In this document: positions 45,589 through 54,566 of the stretch, piece after piece
How positions within the stretch are numbered: position 1 is the stretch's first letter
Layout: each line of letters begins with the position of its first letter
Origin: Paenibacillus sp. R14(2021)
GTDB taxonomy: Bacteria > Bacillota > Bacilli > Paenibacillales > Paenibacillaceae
Assembly (NCBI RefSeq): GCF_019431355.1
Contig: NZ_CP080269.1
Span: forward strand, 2,294,001-2,358,000
DNA length: 64,000 nt
Direction of reading: 5' to 3'
The notes under the pieces: model-generated
Databases searched by the model: none
Told to the model about the DNA's origin: nothing
The model's input: only the letters and a program-made list of their open reading frames with translations
Program-made: the position numbers and the translations under genes

Positions 45589-48500
45589 TTAGAAATTCAC
45601 TTCTGCCTTCGGCTTGCGCTTCTTGCCCGTCAATTCGTAAATAACCGGAACGACGACCAATGTAAGCAGCGTCGATGTGACGAGACCGCCGATAACCGTA
45701 ATGGCCAAGCCGCCGGAGATGAGACTCGTCGACGACTTCGACAGGGCCAGCGGCAGCAGTGCCAGAACCGTTGCGCAAGCCGTCATCAAGATCGGTCTCA
45801 GCCTTGTCTTGGAAGCTTCGACAATTGCTTCGCGCAGCTCGATGCCCGAATGGAAGTTCTTCTCGACTCGATCGAGCAGCACGACGGCGTTCGTCACGAC
45901 GATACCGACCAGCATCAGCATCCCGATCATCGCACTCATGGAGAGCGCGTTACCGGTAACGAGCAGCGCGCCAAGCGAACCGACCGGTACGAAGAGCAGC
46001 GAGGACAGAATAATAAGCGGCGTCCGCAGACCGCCGAAGGTCATGCTCATGACAAGGAATACGAGTCCGATTGCTGCGCCCATCGCAATACCGATGCTTT
46101 GGAAGCCGCTGTTAATCATATCGGAGCCGCCGCCGATTTTCACATCTACGTTCGGAGGCAGGGACAGGCTGTCGATATCGGACGTGATGCGCTTCGTCAC
46201 GGCGCCGGTCTTGCTTGTATCCTTGACGTTACTGCTGACCTGCGCGTACGTCTTGCCATCTTCGTGGTTAATCGACACGGGCGCATTGGCCACGGATACG
46301 TCGACCAGGTCGCTCAGCTTCTTCACGCCCGCGGCCGTAGGGATCGTAATGTCCTCTAATTCCGCTTGGGACGTAATCTGCTGTTTATACGCCATCGTAA
46401 TATCCCAGTTCTTGCTGTCGAGCGTGTAGGAGCCAACGTCGACCGGACGCAGCCGCTCGTTCACGGCAGCAACCACTTGGAACGAAGAAACGTTCAGATC
46501 CTTCGCCGTCTGATTGAGCGATAGCACCCATTTCGGCGTGACGTCCTTCAAGTTATTCGAAACGTCCTTGACGTCGCCGTTTGCTTTCATCAAATTCTCA
46601 ACTTGGACGGCCGCTTTGGATAGAGCGTTCAGATCATCGGAGTACAAGCTTACCTGCACCTCGTTGCCCGCAGGCGGTCCGTTCTGTTCGCCTTCCTTGA
46701 CGTTGACCGTCGCATCCGGCGCTTCCTTCGTCACGATGCCCTTCAGATCCGCGCCAACCTTGTCGATGACGGCATTCGTATCGATGTCGGCGTCTTCCTT
46801 GAACTGCACCTTGAACGTCGCGGTATTCGTGGCCGCGATCTGGACGAACGGATTTTCAATGCCGCCGATGACCGCCTGGTAATTGTCGACGTCCTTCAGC
46901 GTTTTCAGGTAGCTTTCCACTTTCTCGCTGACTGCATTCGTCTGCTCGAGCGCGCTCTTGGCCGGAAGCTTCACGTCAACCGCGATGGAAGCGATGGAGC
47001 CTGCCGGCAGGAACGCTACGCCAAGCAGCGGAATCGTGCCGAACGAAGCGAGCAGCAGCACGATCGCCAGCGTAAGGACCCAAGCTTTGCGCTTCAAGGC
47101 GCCGCGAATCAGACGTTCGTAGGAAGCGATGAAACGGCCGCCTTCCTTATGCGGCTTAATGCGGTTGAAGAACTTAGCCCCGAGCACGGGAATGAGCATC
47201 ATCGCTACAAGGAGCGAGCACAGAATTGAAATGACGACGGAGATGGCAAACGGGCGGAAGAATTCGCCGATAATGCCGGTAACGAACGCAAGCGGCAGGA
47301 ACACGACAACCGTCGCGATCGTGGAAGAACCGACCGCACTGATAACTTCCCTGGTCGCGCGGAACGCCAGTTCTTTGCCGTTCATTTCGCTGCCCTTCTC
47401 TTGGCGCCATCTGTAAATGTTCTCGATTACGACGATACTGTCGTCGACGATTCGTCCGATAGAAACGGCGATCCCGCCGAGCGTCATAATGTTCAGCGTG
47501 TAGCCCATCTCATTCATCAGTGCGATCGTTGCGAAAATCGAAATCGGCAGCGAGATGATAGAAATGAGCGTCGCGCGGATATTACGCAAGAACAGGTAGA
47601 TAATGATGACGCAGAAGAGCGCGCCGTACAAGCCTTCTTCAATCAGCGAGGAGACGGAATGCTTAATATCCGCACCTTGGTCTTGAATCAAGCGCACATC
47701 CAGATCGGCAGTCTTCTGGAAACCGGCAAGCACGTCTTTCACGTCGTCGGACACGTCCGCCGTATTGGCGTCCTGCGTCTTTACGACGCCGATGATGAAG
47801 CTGGCTTGGCCGTTATAGCGCGTAATTTCGTCCTGCGAAGAGACGGTCGTGACTTCCGCGATATCGGACAGCTTCACTTTAGCCGCTGGCTGGATACTCT
47901 GCCCGGCGGAGGCCGCGGCTCCCGCGCCGGCGCCTTGACCAGCCTTGCCTCCAAATCCTTGTCCCTGCCCGGCAGCACCTTGCCCGCCGCCAAACGCCGC
48001 GCTTTGGGCTGCCCCTGCGCCGCCGCCGATTTCCAGGCTCTTGATTTGATCCAGCGAACCGATCTTGCCCACGAGACGGATTGGAATCGTGTTGTCGTCT
48101 TGGCTGACCGAACCAAGCGGCAGCGCGTAATCGAGCGATTGGATCGCGCCCTGGATCGCGCTCAGCGAGATGCCATGCTGCGCCGCTTTATCCTTATCGA
48201 CGACGATTTTCAGTTCTTGGGAGACGGCGCCCTTGAGCGTCACCGAGCTGACGCCGTTTACCTTCTCCAGCTTCGGCACGACCTGCTCTTCGAGCGTTTT
48301 CTGCAGCGCGGCGGTATCTGCTTTGCTTGAGAATACGGCCGCTTCATAGATCGGCGCTTGGCCGAAGGACAGCCGCTGAACCGTAACCTTGGCTTTGTCC
48401 GGCAGATTCAGCTTCGCGATCGCGCCCTCCGCGTCACTGATTTTATCGTCCATCTTGGTGCCGAACGGGTACATCATAAAGATGCTGGCCGAGTTCTCCG

Positions 48501-48756
48501 AGCTTGTGCTCGTAAATGAATCATAGCCTTTAAACCCAAGCAGGCTCTGCTCCACGGGCTTCGTGACTTCGGATTCGACTTCTTCCGTCGAAGCTCCCGG
48601 GTACACCGTTTGGATGAAGATTGCTGGGAAAGTCACATCCGGGAATGTCTGCTGCTTGATCTTCGTCGACGAATAAAATCCGACGCCAAGGACAAGCACG
48701 CACAGAATAATGACAGCCACGCTGTTTTTCAAACTAAATCGAGTCAAACCATTCAT
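45589..48756 (-). CDS. RND family efflux permease (SwrC/AcrB-like)
   Basis: A 1055-residue proton-driven exporter with twelve membrane spans and two large extracellular loops. The proton-relay pair Asp438-Asp439 (GRIVDDSIVVIENI) and the second-half VGIVVTNAVVLLDRVE motif are present. It resembles Bacillus SwrC, which exports surfactin, but here residues about 243-291 are a Gly/Ala/Gln-rich insert in the first periplasmic-type loop. GAGAGAG precedes the ATG. It follows the kinase gene by 80 bases, so regulator, kinase and pump form one operon. No membrane-fusion partner is adjacent. Confidence 0.93.
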   Translation of the reverse strand: MNGLTRFSLKNSVAVIILCVLVLGVGFYSSTKIKQQTFPDVTFPAIFIQTVYPGASTEEVESEVTKPVEQSLLGFKGYDSFTSTSSENSASIFMMYPFGTKMDDKISDAEGAIAKLNLPDKAKVTVQRLSFGQAPIYEAAVFSSKADTAALQKTLEEQVVPKLEKVNGVSSVTLKGAVSQELKIVVDKDKAAQHGISLSAIQGAIQSLDYALPLGSVSQDDNTIPIRLVGKIGSLDQIKSLEIGGGAGAAQSAAFGGGQGAAGQGQGFGGKAGQGAGAGAAASAGQSIQPAAKVKLSDIAEVTTVSSQDEITRYNGQASFIIGVVKTQDANTADVSDDVKDVLAGFQKTADLDVRLIQDQGADIKHSVSSLIEEGLYGALFCVIIIYLFLRNIRATLISIISLPISIFATIALMNEMGYTLNIMTLGGIAVSIGRIVDDSIVVIENIYRWRQEKGSEMNGKELAFRATREVISAVGSSTIATVVVFLPLAFVTGIIGEFFRPFAISVVISILCSLLVAMMLIPVLGAKFFNRIKPHKEGGRFIASYERLIRGALKRKAWVLTLAIVLLLASFGTIPLLGVAFLPAGSIASIAVDVKLPAKSALEQTNAVSEKVESYLKTLKDVDNYQAVIGGIENPFVQIAATNTATFKVQFKEDADIDTNAVIDKVGADLKGIVTKEAPDATVNVKEGEQNGPPAGNEVQVSLYSDDLNALSKAAVQVENLMKANGDVKDVSNNLKDVTPKWVLSLNQTAKDLNVSSFQVVAAVNERLRPVDVGSYTLDSKNWDITMAYKQQITSQAELEDITIPTAAGVKKLSDLVDVSVANAPVSINHEDGKTYAQVSSNVKDTSKTGAVTKRITSDIDSLSLPPNVDVKIGGGSDMINSGFQSIGIAMGAAIGLVFLVMSMTFGGLRTPLIILSSLLFVPVGSLGALLVTGNALSMSAMIGMLMLVGIVVTNAVVLLDRVEKNFHSGIELREAIVEASKTRLRPILMTACATVLALLPLALSKSSTSLISGGLAITVIGGLVTSTLLTLVVVPVIYELTGKKRKPKAEVNF

Positions 48757-48836
48757 GCTGCATCTCTCTCCTCTTCTTTATCTAGAGGAACTATACCGGA
48801 GTTTTTTGAACTCACCGTGAACTGAACATTACAAAA

Positions 48837-50228
48837 TTATACAATCTCTTCGACCGGCTGAACCGGAATGCGAACGGTGAACACGGTTTGCACGCCTGGG
48901 CGGCTCTTCGCCTCGATGGTTCCGCGGTGCATGTCCACGATTTCCTTCACGATGGACAGCCCAAGGCCGTTGCCCTTGACGGCGTAGTCGCGCGACTTGT
49001 CCGCTTTGTAGAACGGCGTGAAAATATGCGGAAGCTCGTCCGGCTCTATCCCATGCCCGTAATCGGTGATGCCCACGATTGCGAAGCCGTCTTCGCGTGA
49101 CATCGTAATTTCGATCCTGCCTCCGGCAGGCGAGAATTTAATGCTGTTGTTTATCAAATTATGCCACACCTGTTCCAGACTATCCGCATCCCCGTATGCC
49201 GTGACAGCCTCCAGCTCAAGCTCCGGCTGGATCCCCTTGGCGCTCCACTGCGGTTCGCTGGCGATGATGCTGCGGCGAAGCTGCTCATCCAGCCGCAAAT
49301 ATGCGGGATGATGGAGCTTGGAATTCTGCTGGAGCACCGACAATTGGAGCAGATTGGTGCTGAGCCTGGACAAGCGCTGGCTCTCTTCCTCGATAATGGT
49401 CAAGTACTGGCGGCGCTCTTCCTCCGACATCTGCTTCGTCCGCAGCGCCTTGGAGAAACCGGTAATGGACGTCAGCGGCGATTGGATTTCATGCGCGACG
49501 TTATTGACAAAATCCGACCGCAGCTTATCCAGCATGCGCAGCGACCTCGCCATCTCGTTAAAGCCTGCCGTCAATGCGCCGAGCTCGTCCCTGCGGCGGG
49601 ATTGCAGCACGATGCCGAAGTCTCCCTTGGCCATCCGTTTTGCCGCTTCCGTCAGCCGCTGCACCGGCTTTACGATGTAACGGGCAGCCAGCAGGATGAG
49701 CAAACTGCCGGTAATTAGTACGCTCGTAAGAACGGTTAGCGTGAATTTGCGAAACTCGTCCAGCAGCTTGTTGATTTCCGGCGAAATATAGAGCGCGTAC
49801 GGCTTGCCTTCCATCTGGAAAGGCAAACCGATCAGGAATGATGGCGGACCGGAATGCTCTTTGTTATAGGCGACCTTGCCCCGGTAGACGCCGCCTTGAA
49901 TCACAAGCGCCAGCTGCTTTTGTAAGATCGGTGTTTCCTTGCCGCTGCCTCCGTCGCCGTAAGCGATCGTTTTGCCGTTCTCGTCGAGGATTTTGACCCG
50001 CGTGCCGGGTAGATCCACGATATTGCGGATGATGTTAGGCAGGCTGCTGGGCGGCGCCTCGTTCATGCCCGAGATCATTTTCTTGCCGAGGGCGATCATC
50101 TGCCCTTCCGCCATTGACTTTACGTTGCTGCTGTACATATGGATCGCAAGAATGAACGCCATGATGAGGCTGATCATGACGGCCGCAATGAAAATAAGCA
50201 CCGTCCTGACGTACAGCGACTTAGTCAT
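48837..50228 (-). CDS. sensor histidine kinase (HAMP-HisKA-HATPase)
   Basis: A 463-residue kinase. TM1 about 8-30 and TM2 about 163-184 flank an extracellular sensor, then HAMP about 185-237, HisKA with phospho-acceptor His247 (NNVAHEIQSPLTSITGF) and an ATPase domain with the N-box WHNLINNSIKFS and KGNGLGLSIVKEI. GGAGGTG lies upstream of the ATG, which overlaps the regulator's end by eight bases. It probably senses an envelope stress or antibiotic and controls the RND pump that follows. Confidence 0.93.
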   Translation of the reverse strand: MTKSLYVRTVLIFIAAVMISLIMAFILAIHMYSSNVKSMAEGQMIALGKKMISGMNEAPPSSLPNIIRNIVDLPGTRVKILDENGKTIAYGDGGSGKETPILQKQLALVIQGGVYRGKVAYNKEHSGPPSFLIGLPFQMEGKPYALYISPEINKLLDEFRKFTLTVLTSVLITGSLLILLAARYIVKPVQRLTEAAKRMAKGDFGIVLQSRRRDELGALTAGFNEMARSLRMLDKLRSDFVNNVAHEIQSPLTSITGFSKALRTKQMSEEERRQYLTIIEEESQRLSRLSTNLLQLSVLQQNSKLHHPAYLRLDEQLRRSIIASEPQWSAKGIQPELELEAVTAYGDADSLEQVWHNLINNSIKFSPAGGRIEITMSREDGFAIVGITDYGHGIEPDELPHIFTPFYKADKSRDYAVKGNGLGLSIVKEIVDMHRGTIEAKSRPGVQTVFTVRIPVQPVEEIV

Positions 50229-50904
50229 GGAGCACCTCCAGCCGGTAGCCGAGTCCGCGGAGAGTCACGATTCGAAACTTTTCTTCATAAGCTGCAAAGC
50301 GCTCACGTAATCTTTTGATATGAACGTCTACCGTCCGCTCGTCGCCTTCGTATTCAAAGCCCCAGATCTGCTCGATCAGCGCCGCCCGCGTGAAGAGCTG
50401 CCCGGGATGGCTCGCCAGCTTATATAACAGCTCGAATTCCTTCAGCGGGATCGTCACCACTTCGTCTGAATCCTTATGAATGATCTGATAAGCAAGCCGG
50501 TCAAGAATGATGCCGCCGACTGCGATTTTCTGGGAAGCAGTAATCCGGTATCGCTTCAGGAGCGCCTTGACGCGAACGACAAGCTCCATGGGATCGAACG
50601 GCTTCGTCAAGTAATCGTCCGTGCCGAGCTGAAACCCTTTGATTTTCTCTTCGGATTCTCCTTTGGCCGTAATCATGAGTATCGGCATATCGCCCGATGC
50701 GCGCAGCCTTCGGCACAGCTCCCAGCCATCCATGCGCGGCATCATGATATCCATAATCACCATATCGACCGAATGATCCGATATATAGCTCCAGGCCGCT
50801 TCGCCGTTCGCGAACTCGATAATCTCGAAACCTTCATCGCGCAGATAGAGCTTTACGAGCTCCCGAATATGCGCATCATCATCTACAACAGCAATTTTCG
50901 CCAT
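50221..50904 (-). CDS. OmpR/PhoB-type response regulator
   Basis: A 227-residue regulator. The receiver has Asp52 as phospho-acceptor (VIMDIMMPRMDG) and Lys in LTKPFDP; the C-terminal winged helix reads LKEFELLYKLASHPGQLFTRAALIEQIWG and VDVHIKRLRERF (in part). The ATG at 50904 was chosen because it gives the canonical N-terminus MAKIAVVDDD. It is first in the operon with the kinase and RND pump, and divergent from a PAP2 gene. Confidence 0.93.
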   Translation of the reverse strand: MAKIAVVDDDAHIRELVKLYLRDEGFEIIEFANGEAAWSYISDHSVDMVIMDIMMPRMDGWELCRRLRASGDMPILMITAKGESEEKIKGFQLGTDDYLTKPFDPMELVVRVKALLKRYRITASQKIAVGGIILDRLAYQIIHKDSDEVVTIPLKEFELLYKLASHPGQLFTRAALIEQIWGFEYEGDERTVDVHIKRLRERFAAYEEKFRIVTLRGLGYRLEVLHD

Positions 50905-51032
50905 GCTTTCGCCGCCTCGCCTAGTTTGTATGACTTTGGTGCTTGCACTCTTGTACACAATAACTTATTATTACAGGATTGCGAGACGACTTGCTAGTCT
51001 TAGGTTCGTATTTTCTCGGGAGGGAGGAGCCC

Positions 51033-51668
51033 ATGAAACGATTTTTTCCATTGATCAGCATGCTTATTTTCCCTGTGATGGGCTGGCTTTACGCATGGAC
51101 AAATAATCCGAATCAGCAAGTATACAGCCTCATGACGGACTTGGATCGAGCGATTCCGCTCGTCAAAATATTCGTGCTGCCTTATTCCGTTTGGATCTTC
51201 TATATCTACGCCTGCCTCATCTATTTCTTCATCAAGGATCCTTCCGTTTATCGGAGATCACTCATTACGTACGTCGTTTGCGCGCTGATTTGCTATGGCG
51301 TTTATCTCGTGTTCCAGACGACGGTTCCGCGGCCTTTGTTAACGGGAGATGACCCCTTTACGCGACTGCTCGCATTCGTCTATCACCGCGACCAGCCGTT
51401 TAATTGTTTCCCAAGCATCCACTGCTTCTCAAGCTTCATGGTCATGAAAGCCTTATACGGAAGCAAGTTCCGCAACCGTATTAATCAAACACTGATTTAC
51501 GGCATGTCCACACTGATTATCGTATCGACGTTCTTCATCAAGCAGCATACCGTGCTGGATGCGGCGAGCGGCATTCTGCTTGCCGATATCGTATACCGCC
51601 TCGTCACCCGTTTGGAACGCAGAGCCGTCTACCGGACGCAGCCGGTCGCGCAGCGGGCCAATATGTAA
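51033..51668 (+). CDS. PAP2 family membrane phosphatase
   Basis: A 211-residue protein with about six membrane spans and the phosphatase signatures C-F-P-S-I-H (CFPSIHCFSS) and KQHTVLDAASG (H---D), plus PRP in TVPRPLL. It belongs to the type 2 phosphatidic acid phosphatase/inositol phosphotransferase-like group and would act on lipid phosphates at the membrane. GGGAGGAG precedes the ATG at 51033; the frame runs 18 codons further upstream without a signal. Confidence 0.85.
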   Translation: MKRFFPLISMLIFPVMGWLYAWTNNPNQQVYSLMTDLDRAIPLVKIFVLPYSVWIFYIYACLIYFFIKDPSVYRRSLITYVVCALICYGVYLVFQTTVPRPLLTGDDPFTRLLAFVYHRDQPFNCFPSIHCFSSFMVMKALYGSKFRNRINQTLIYGMSTLIIVSTFFIKQHTVLDAASGILLADIVYRLVTRLERRAVYRTQPVAQRANM

Positions 51669-51731
51669 GCAGCCTGCATTGGCTTGTGAAGCAGATCCTT
51701 CTGAATGGGATCTGCTTATTTTCACATAAAA

Positions 51732-51764
51732 AATCCCGGTCGACAGCGACTGTCTACCGGGATT
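51732..51764 (-). terminator. intrinsic terminator after the ABC-DUF1854 operon
   Basis: A perfect 14-bp hairpin, with arms 51732-51740 (AATCCCGGT) and 51756-51764 plus inner GACAG/CTGTC. Six T follow on the minus strand. Confidence 0.88.
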
Positions 51765-51787
51765 CTCTCTCTATCATTTCGAATGAA

Positions 51788-54013
51788 TTATACGGTAGCG
51801 GTCTGCACCGCGTCTTCGGTCTTCGGCTTCGCCATGTCGCGCTGCGCCATGATGAGCTTATAATAAATACCCTGCTTCGCAATCAGCTCGCTGTGCGTGC
51901 CAACCTCGGCGATTTGCCCCTTCTCCAGCACAAGCAATCGGTCGGCGTTGCGAAGGGTCGACAGCCGGTGCGCGATCGCGATCGTCGTCCTCCCACGCGT
52001 CACCCGCTGAAGCGCTTCCTGAATCGCCTTCTCCGCGTCGATATCAAGCGATGCGGTCGCTTCATCCAGAATGAGCATGCGCGGATCGTTCAGCACCGCC
52101 CTTGCGATGGCGATCCGCTGCCGCTCGCCGCCGGACAGGTTGTTCCCGTTCTCCTCGAGCTTCGTTTCGTAGCCGTCCGGGAAAGCAACGATGAAATCAT
52201 GCGCGCCGCCTGTTTTGGCCGCTTCGATAACTTCCTCATGCGTCGCTTCCGGCTTGGAATAGCGGATATTATCGAGGATCGTTCCGCTGAACAGGAACGT
52301 TTCCTGCAGTACGACGCCGATTTGCGAGCGCAGCTCCTCCTGCTTGATTCCCCGAATATCGATGCCGTCGATCGTAATCGCGCCCTCGTTCACATCGTAG
52401 AAACGCGACACGAGATTGATCAGCGTCGACTTGCCCGAGCCGGAGTGGCCGACCAGCCCGATCATTTCCCCCTGCTTCACCTCGAACGCGATGTTCTTCA
52501 GCACGGGCTCATACGACTTATAACCGAACGTCACATCGCGAAATTGAATATCGCCGCGAATGCGATGTGCTTCGGCATTCTCGCGGTCGACGATTTCCGG
52601 CTGCTCATCGATGATCGTGAACACCCTGTCAATGGCGACGACCGCGTTCGCGATCCATCTAGGCATATTCATCAGCCAGGCAAGCGGACCGTAGATCATC
52701 GTCGCATAGCCGGTAAACTGAATCAGCTCTCCGATATCGAGCTTGCCGCTGACGATCATGCGGCAGCCGACGAGCAGCACTAGATATTGGCCGAACTGCA
52801 TCAGATAGAACGATATGGGCGCCAAGTAGCTGAACACCTTCTCGCTCTTAATCGCCGCAGCAGCGAAATCACCGTTATATTGCCGGAATCGCTTGATTTC
52901 GCGGTCTTCCTTGCCAAACGACTTCACGACACGAATACCGCTCAGCACGTCATGCAGGAACGAATTGGCCCTGTCATTGACACGCCACTGAAGATGAAAC
53001 AGCTTATGCAGCACCCGCCGCCAGATGTACAGCTGCAAATAGGCGACGAACGGCGAGGGCAGCACGATCATCAAGGCAAGGCGCCAGTCCGTTTGGAAGA
53101 GCAGAACCGCGACGGATACAAGAATAATGAGCTGATAAATCGCCGTCGTAAAGATCTCTTGAATCAGATTGCGGATTTTATCCGTGTCCGACGTAATCCG
53201 GTTCATGATGTCCCCAGCCCGCTGCGAGGTGAGGAAGCCAAGCGACAGCCGCTGAATGCGCTCGTAGACAAGCTTGCGCAGATCGGCAGCGATGCGAGAG
53301 CTGACGCTAGCCATAATCCGGCCTTTGAAAATGTTGAGCAGCTCCCCCATTACAAGCCCCAGCAGCAGACCCGTAATGGCGAAGACGAAGATGCGCATAT
53401 CCGGGCTTTGCCCTTCAGGCGGCTTCAGCGCGGAATTGACGAGTATTTTTTGAAAATAAGGACCTGTCAGCGCGACGCCGGAGGCGGCGAACAGGATAAG
53501 CAGCCCGATGCCGAGCAGCCTCCAGTGGGCTCTTGATACCTCAAGCAGCCGCTTCAGCGCCGCCGCTTTGCTTACGCATTTGGGGCAGACCCGCGTACCC
53601 GGAATAAGCGGGCCGCCGCACTTGACGCAAACAGGCTCCGCTTCGTTGTTATAAATTCGAATCGGGTCGTCCTTCGCGATATAGTTCAAGATTTGCGCGA
53701 TATAGGCGAGCCGAGCCGCATGCTGCATCGATACGCGGGCAATGATCTGCGCCATGCCCCTGTAATTGGCCTCTAATATAACGTTCCCGACTAACGGGAC
53801 GATCCGGTAGTCCGTTCCACCCGCGATCAAGCCGCTGTCGATCATCCGGCCGTTCTCCACGATTGCCCAATCCCGTTTTCCAATGACGAGAAACCCTTCC
53901 GTGCGCCGGCCGTCCAGCGACAAATCGACGGGCACGCAGTAGTCGATTTCCTCTCCTGCCGCTTGCTGCGCCGCTTGCCGATTCTGTTCGCCAAGCTCAA
54001 AATTCAGGTTCAT
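51788..54013 (-). CDS. ABC exporter half-transporter with N-terminal domain and zinc ribbon (second)
   Basis: A 741-residue fused permease-ATPase. Residues 1-125 form an extra cytoplasmic domain; Cys129, Cys132, Cys143 and Cys146 (CVKCGG...RVCPKC) form a zinc ribbon just before the membrane part. Six spans follow, then the ATPase with Walker A GHSGSGKST, signature LSGGERQ, Walker B MLILDEATASLD and the switch His in IAHRLST. Both ATPase motifs look active. It lies 19 bases after the DUF1854 gene. With the other half-transporter it probably forms a heterodimeric exporter. Confidence 0.9.
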   Translation of the reverse strand: MNLNFELGEQNRQAAQQAAGEEIDYCVPVDLSLDGRRTEGFLVIGKRDWAIVENGRMIDSGLIAGGTDYRIVPLVGNVILEANYRGMAQIIARVSMQHAARLAYIAQILNYIAKDDPIRIYNNEAEPVCVKCGGPLIPGTRVCPKCVSKAAALKRLLEVSRAHWRLLGIGLLILFAASGVALTGPYFQKILVNSALKPPEGQSPDMRIFVFAITGLLLGLVMGELLNIFKGRIMASVSSRIAADLRKLVYERIQRLSLGFLTSQRAGDIMNRITSDTDKIRNLIQEIFTTAIYQLIILVSVAVLLFQTDWRLALMIVLPSPFVAYLQLYIWRRVLHKLFHLQWRVNDRANSFLHDVLSGIRVVKSFGKEDREIKRFRQYNGDFAAAAIKSEKVFSYLAPISFYLMQFGQYLVLLVGCRMIVSGKLDIGELIQFTGYATMIYGPLAWLMNMPRWIANAVVAIDRVFTIIDEQPEIVDRENAEAHRIRGDIQFRDVTFGYKSYEPVLKNIAFEVKQGEMIGLVGHSGSGKSTLINLVSRFYDVNEGAITIDGIDIRGIKQEELRSQIGVVLQETFLFSGTILDNIRYSKPEATHEEVIEAAKTGGAHDFIVAFPDGYETKLEENGNNLSGGERQRIAIARAVLNDPRMLILDEATASLDIDAEKAIQEALQRVTRGRTTIAIAHRLSTLRNADRLLVLEKGQIAEVGTHSELIAKQGIYYKLIMAQRDMAKPKTEDAVQTATV

Positions 54014-54032
54014 TCGCTGCGTTCCCCCACCC

Positions 54033-54566
54033 CTACAGGCACATCTCGACTAGTTTGTATTCCCTGTCGCTCAGACGGCTCACGTCTTCGATCATGAACC
54101 GGTTTCCATCCACGTCGAGGACGAGCAGCTTGACGTCCGCTACAATCTTCACATGGCCGCCGCTGCGCACCGTGAACCGGCAAGGACCTGCGGTCGTCTC
54201 GGTCTCCCAGTACGTGTAGCCGAACTCCTCGCGGATATTCACGATCCTCGTAATCGACGGAGCAAAGTAACGGATGCGGGTATGCTCCTCGAGCAGTGCC
54301 GTCGTCTCCTCCGGAAAGTCGTCAAGCGACCTGATCATGCCAACCTCTTGATTATCTGCCGTCCGCACCGAGATGTAGACACGGCGGTTGCTGTGCGGAA
54401 ACGAGCAGTGCAGATAGACGACCGGAAATGACGCCTCTCCCGTCTTCACCGACAGCAGACCGCCTGCCGTCCTTGCAAAGACCGCCTCTCCGGCGGTCAA
54501 ATAGCGGATCATCGCGGCATCGGTCAGATCGGCCGTTTCCTTCTTCTCTTCCTGCTGCTGCATCAT
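54033..54566 (-). CDS. DUF1854 family protein between two ABC exporters
   Basis: A 177-residue beta-rich cytoplasmic protein of the DUF1854 family, recognisable by LDDFPEETTALLEEHTRIRYFAPSITRIVNI (shown only in part here: RYFAPSITRI), EFGYTYWETET and the late VLVLDVDGNRFMIED-like strand. The family is of unknown function; it is annotated elsewhere next to ABC transporters linked to cyanophycin metabolism. AAGGGAG precedes the ATG, which overlaps the stop of the first ABC gene by four bases (ATGA), so the two products are made in a fixed ratio. Confidence 0.85.
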   Translation of the reverse strand: MMQQQEEKKETADLTDAAMIRYLTAGEAVFARTAGGLLSVKTGEASFPVVYLHCSFPHSNRRVYISVRTADNQEVGMIRSLDDFPEETTALLEEHTRIRYFAPSITRIVNIREEFGYTYWETETTAGPCRFTVRSGGHVKIVADVKLLVLDVDGNRFMIEDVSRLSDREYKLVEMCL

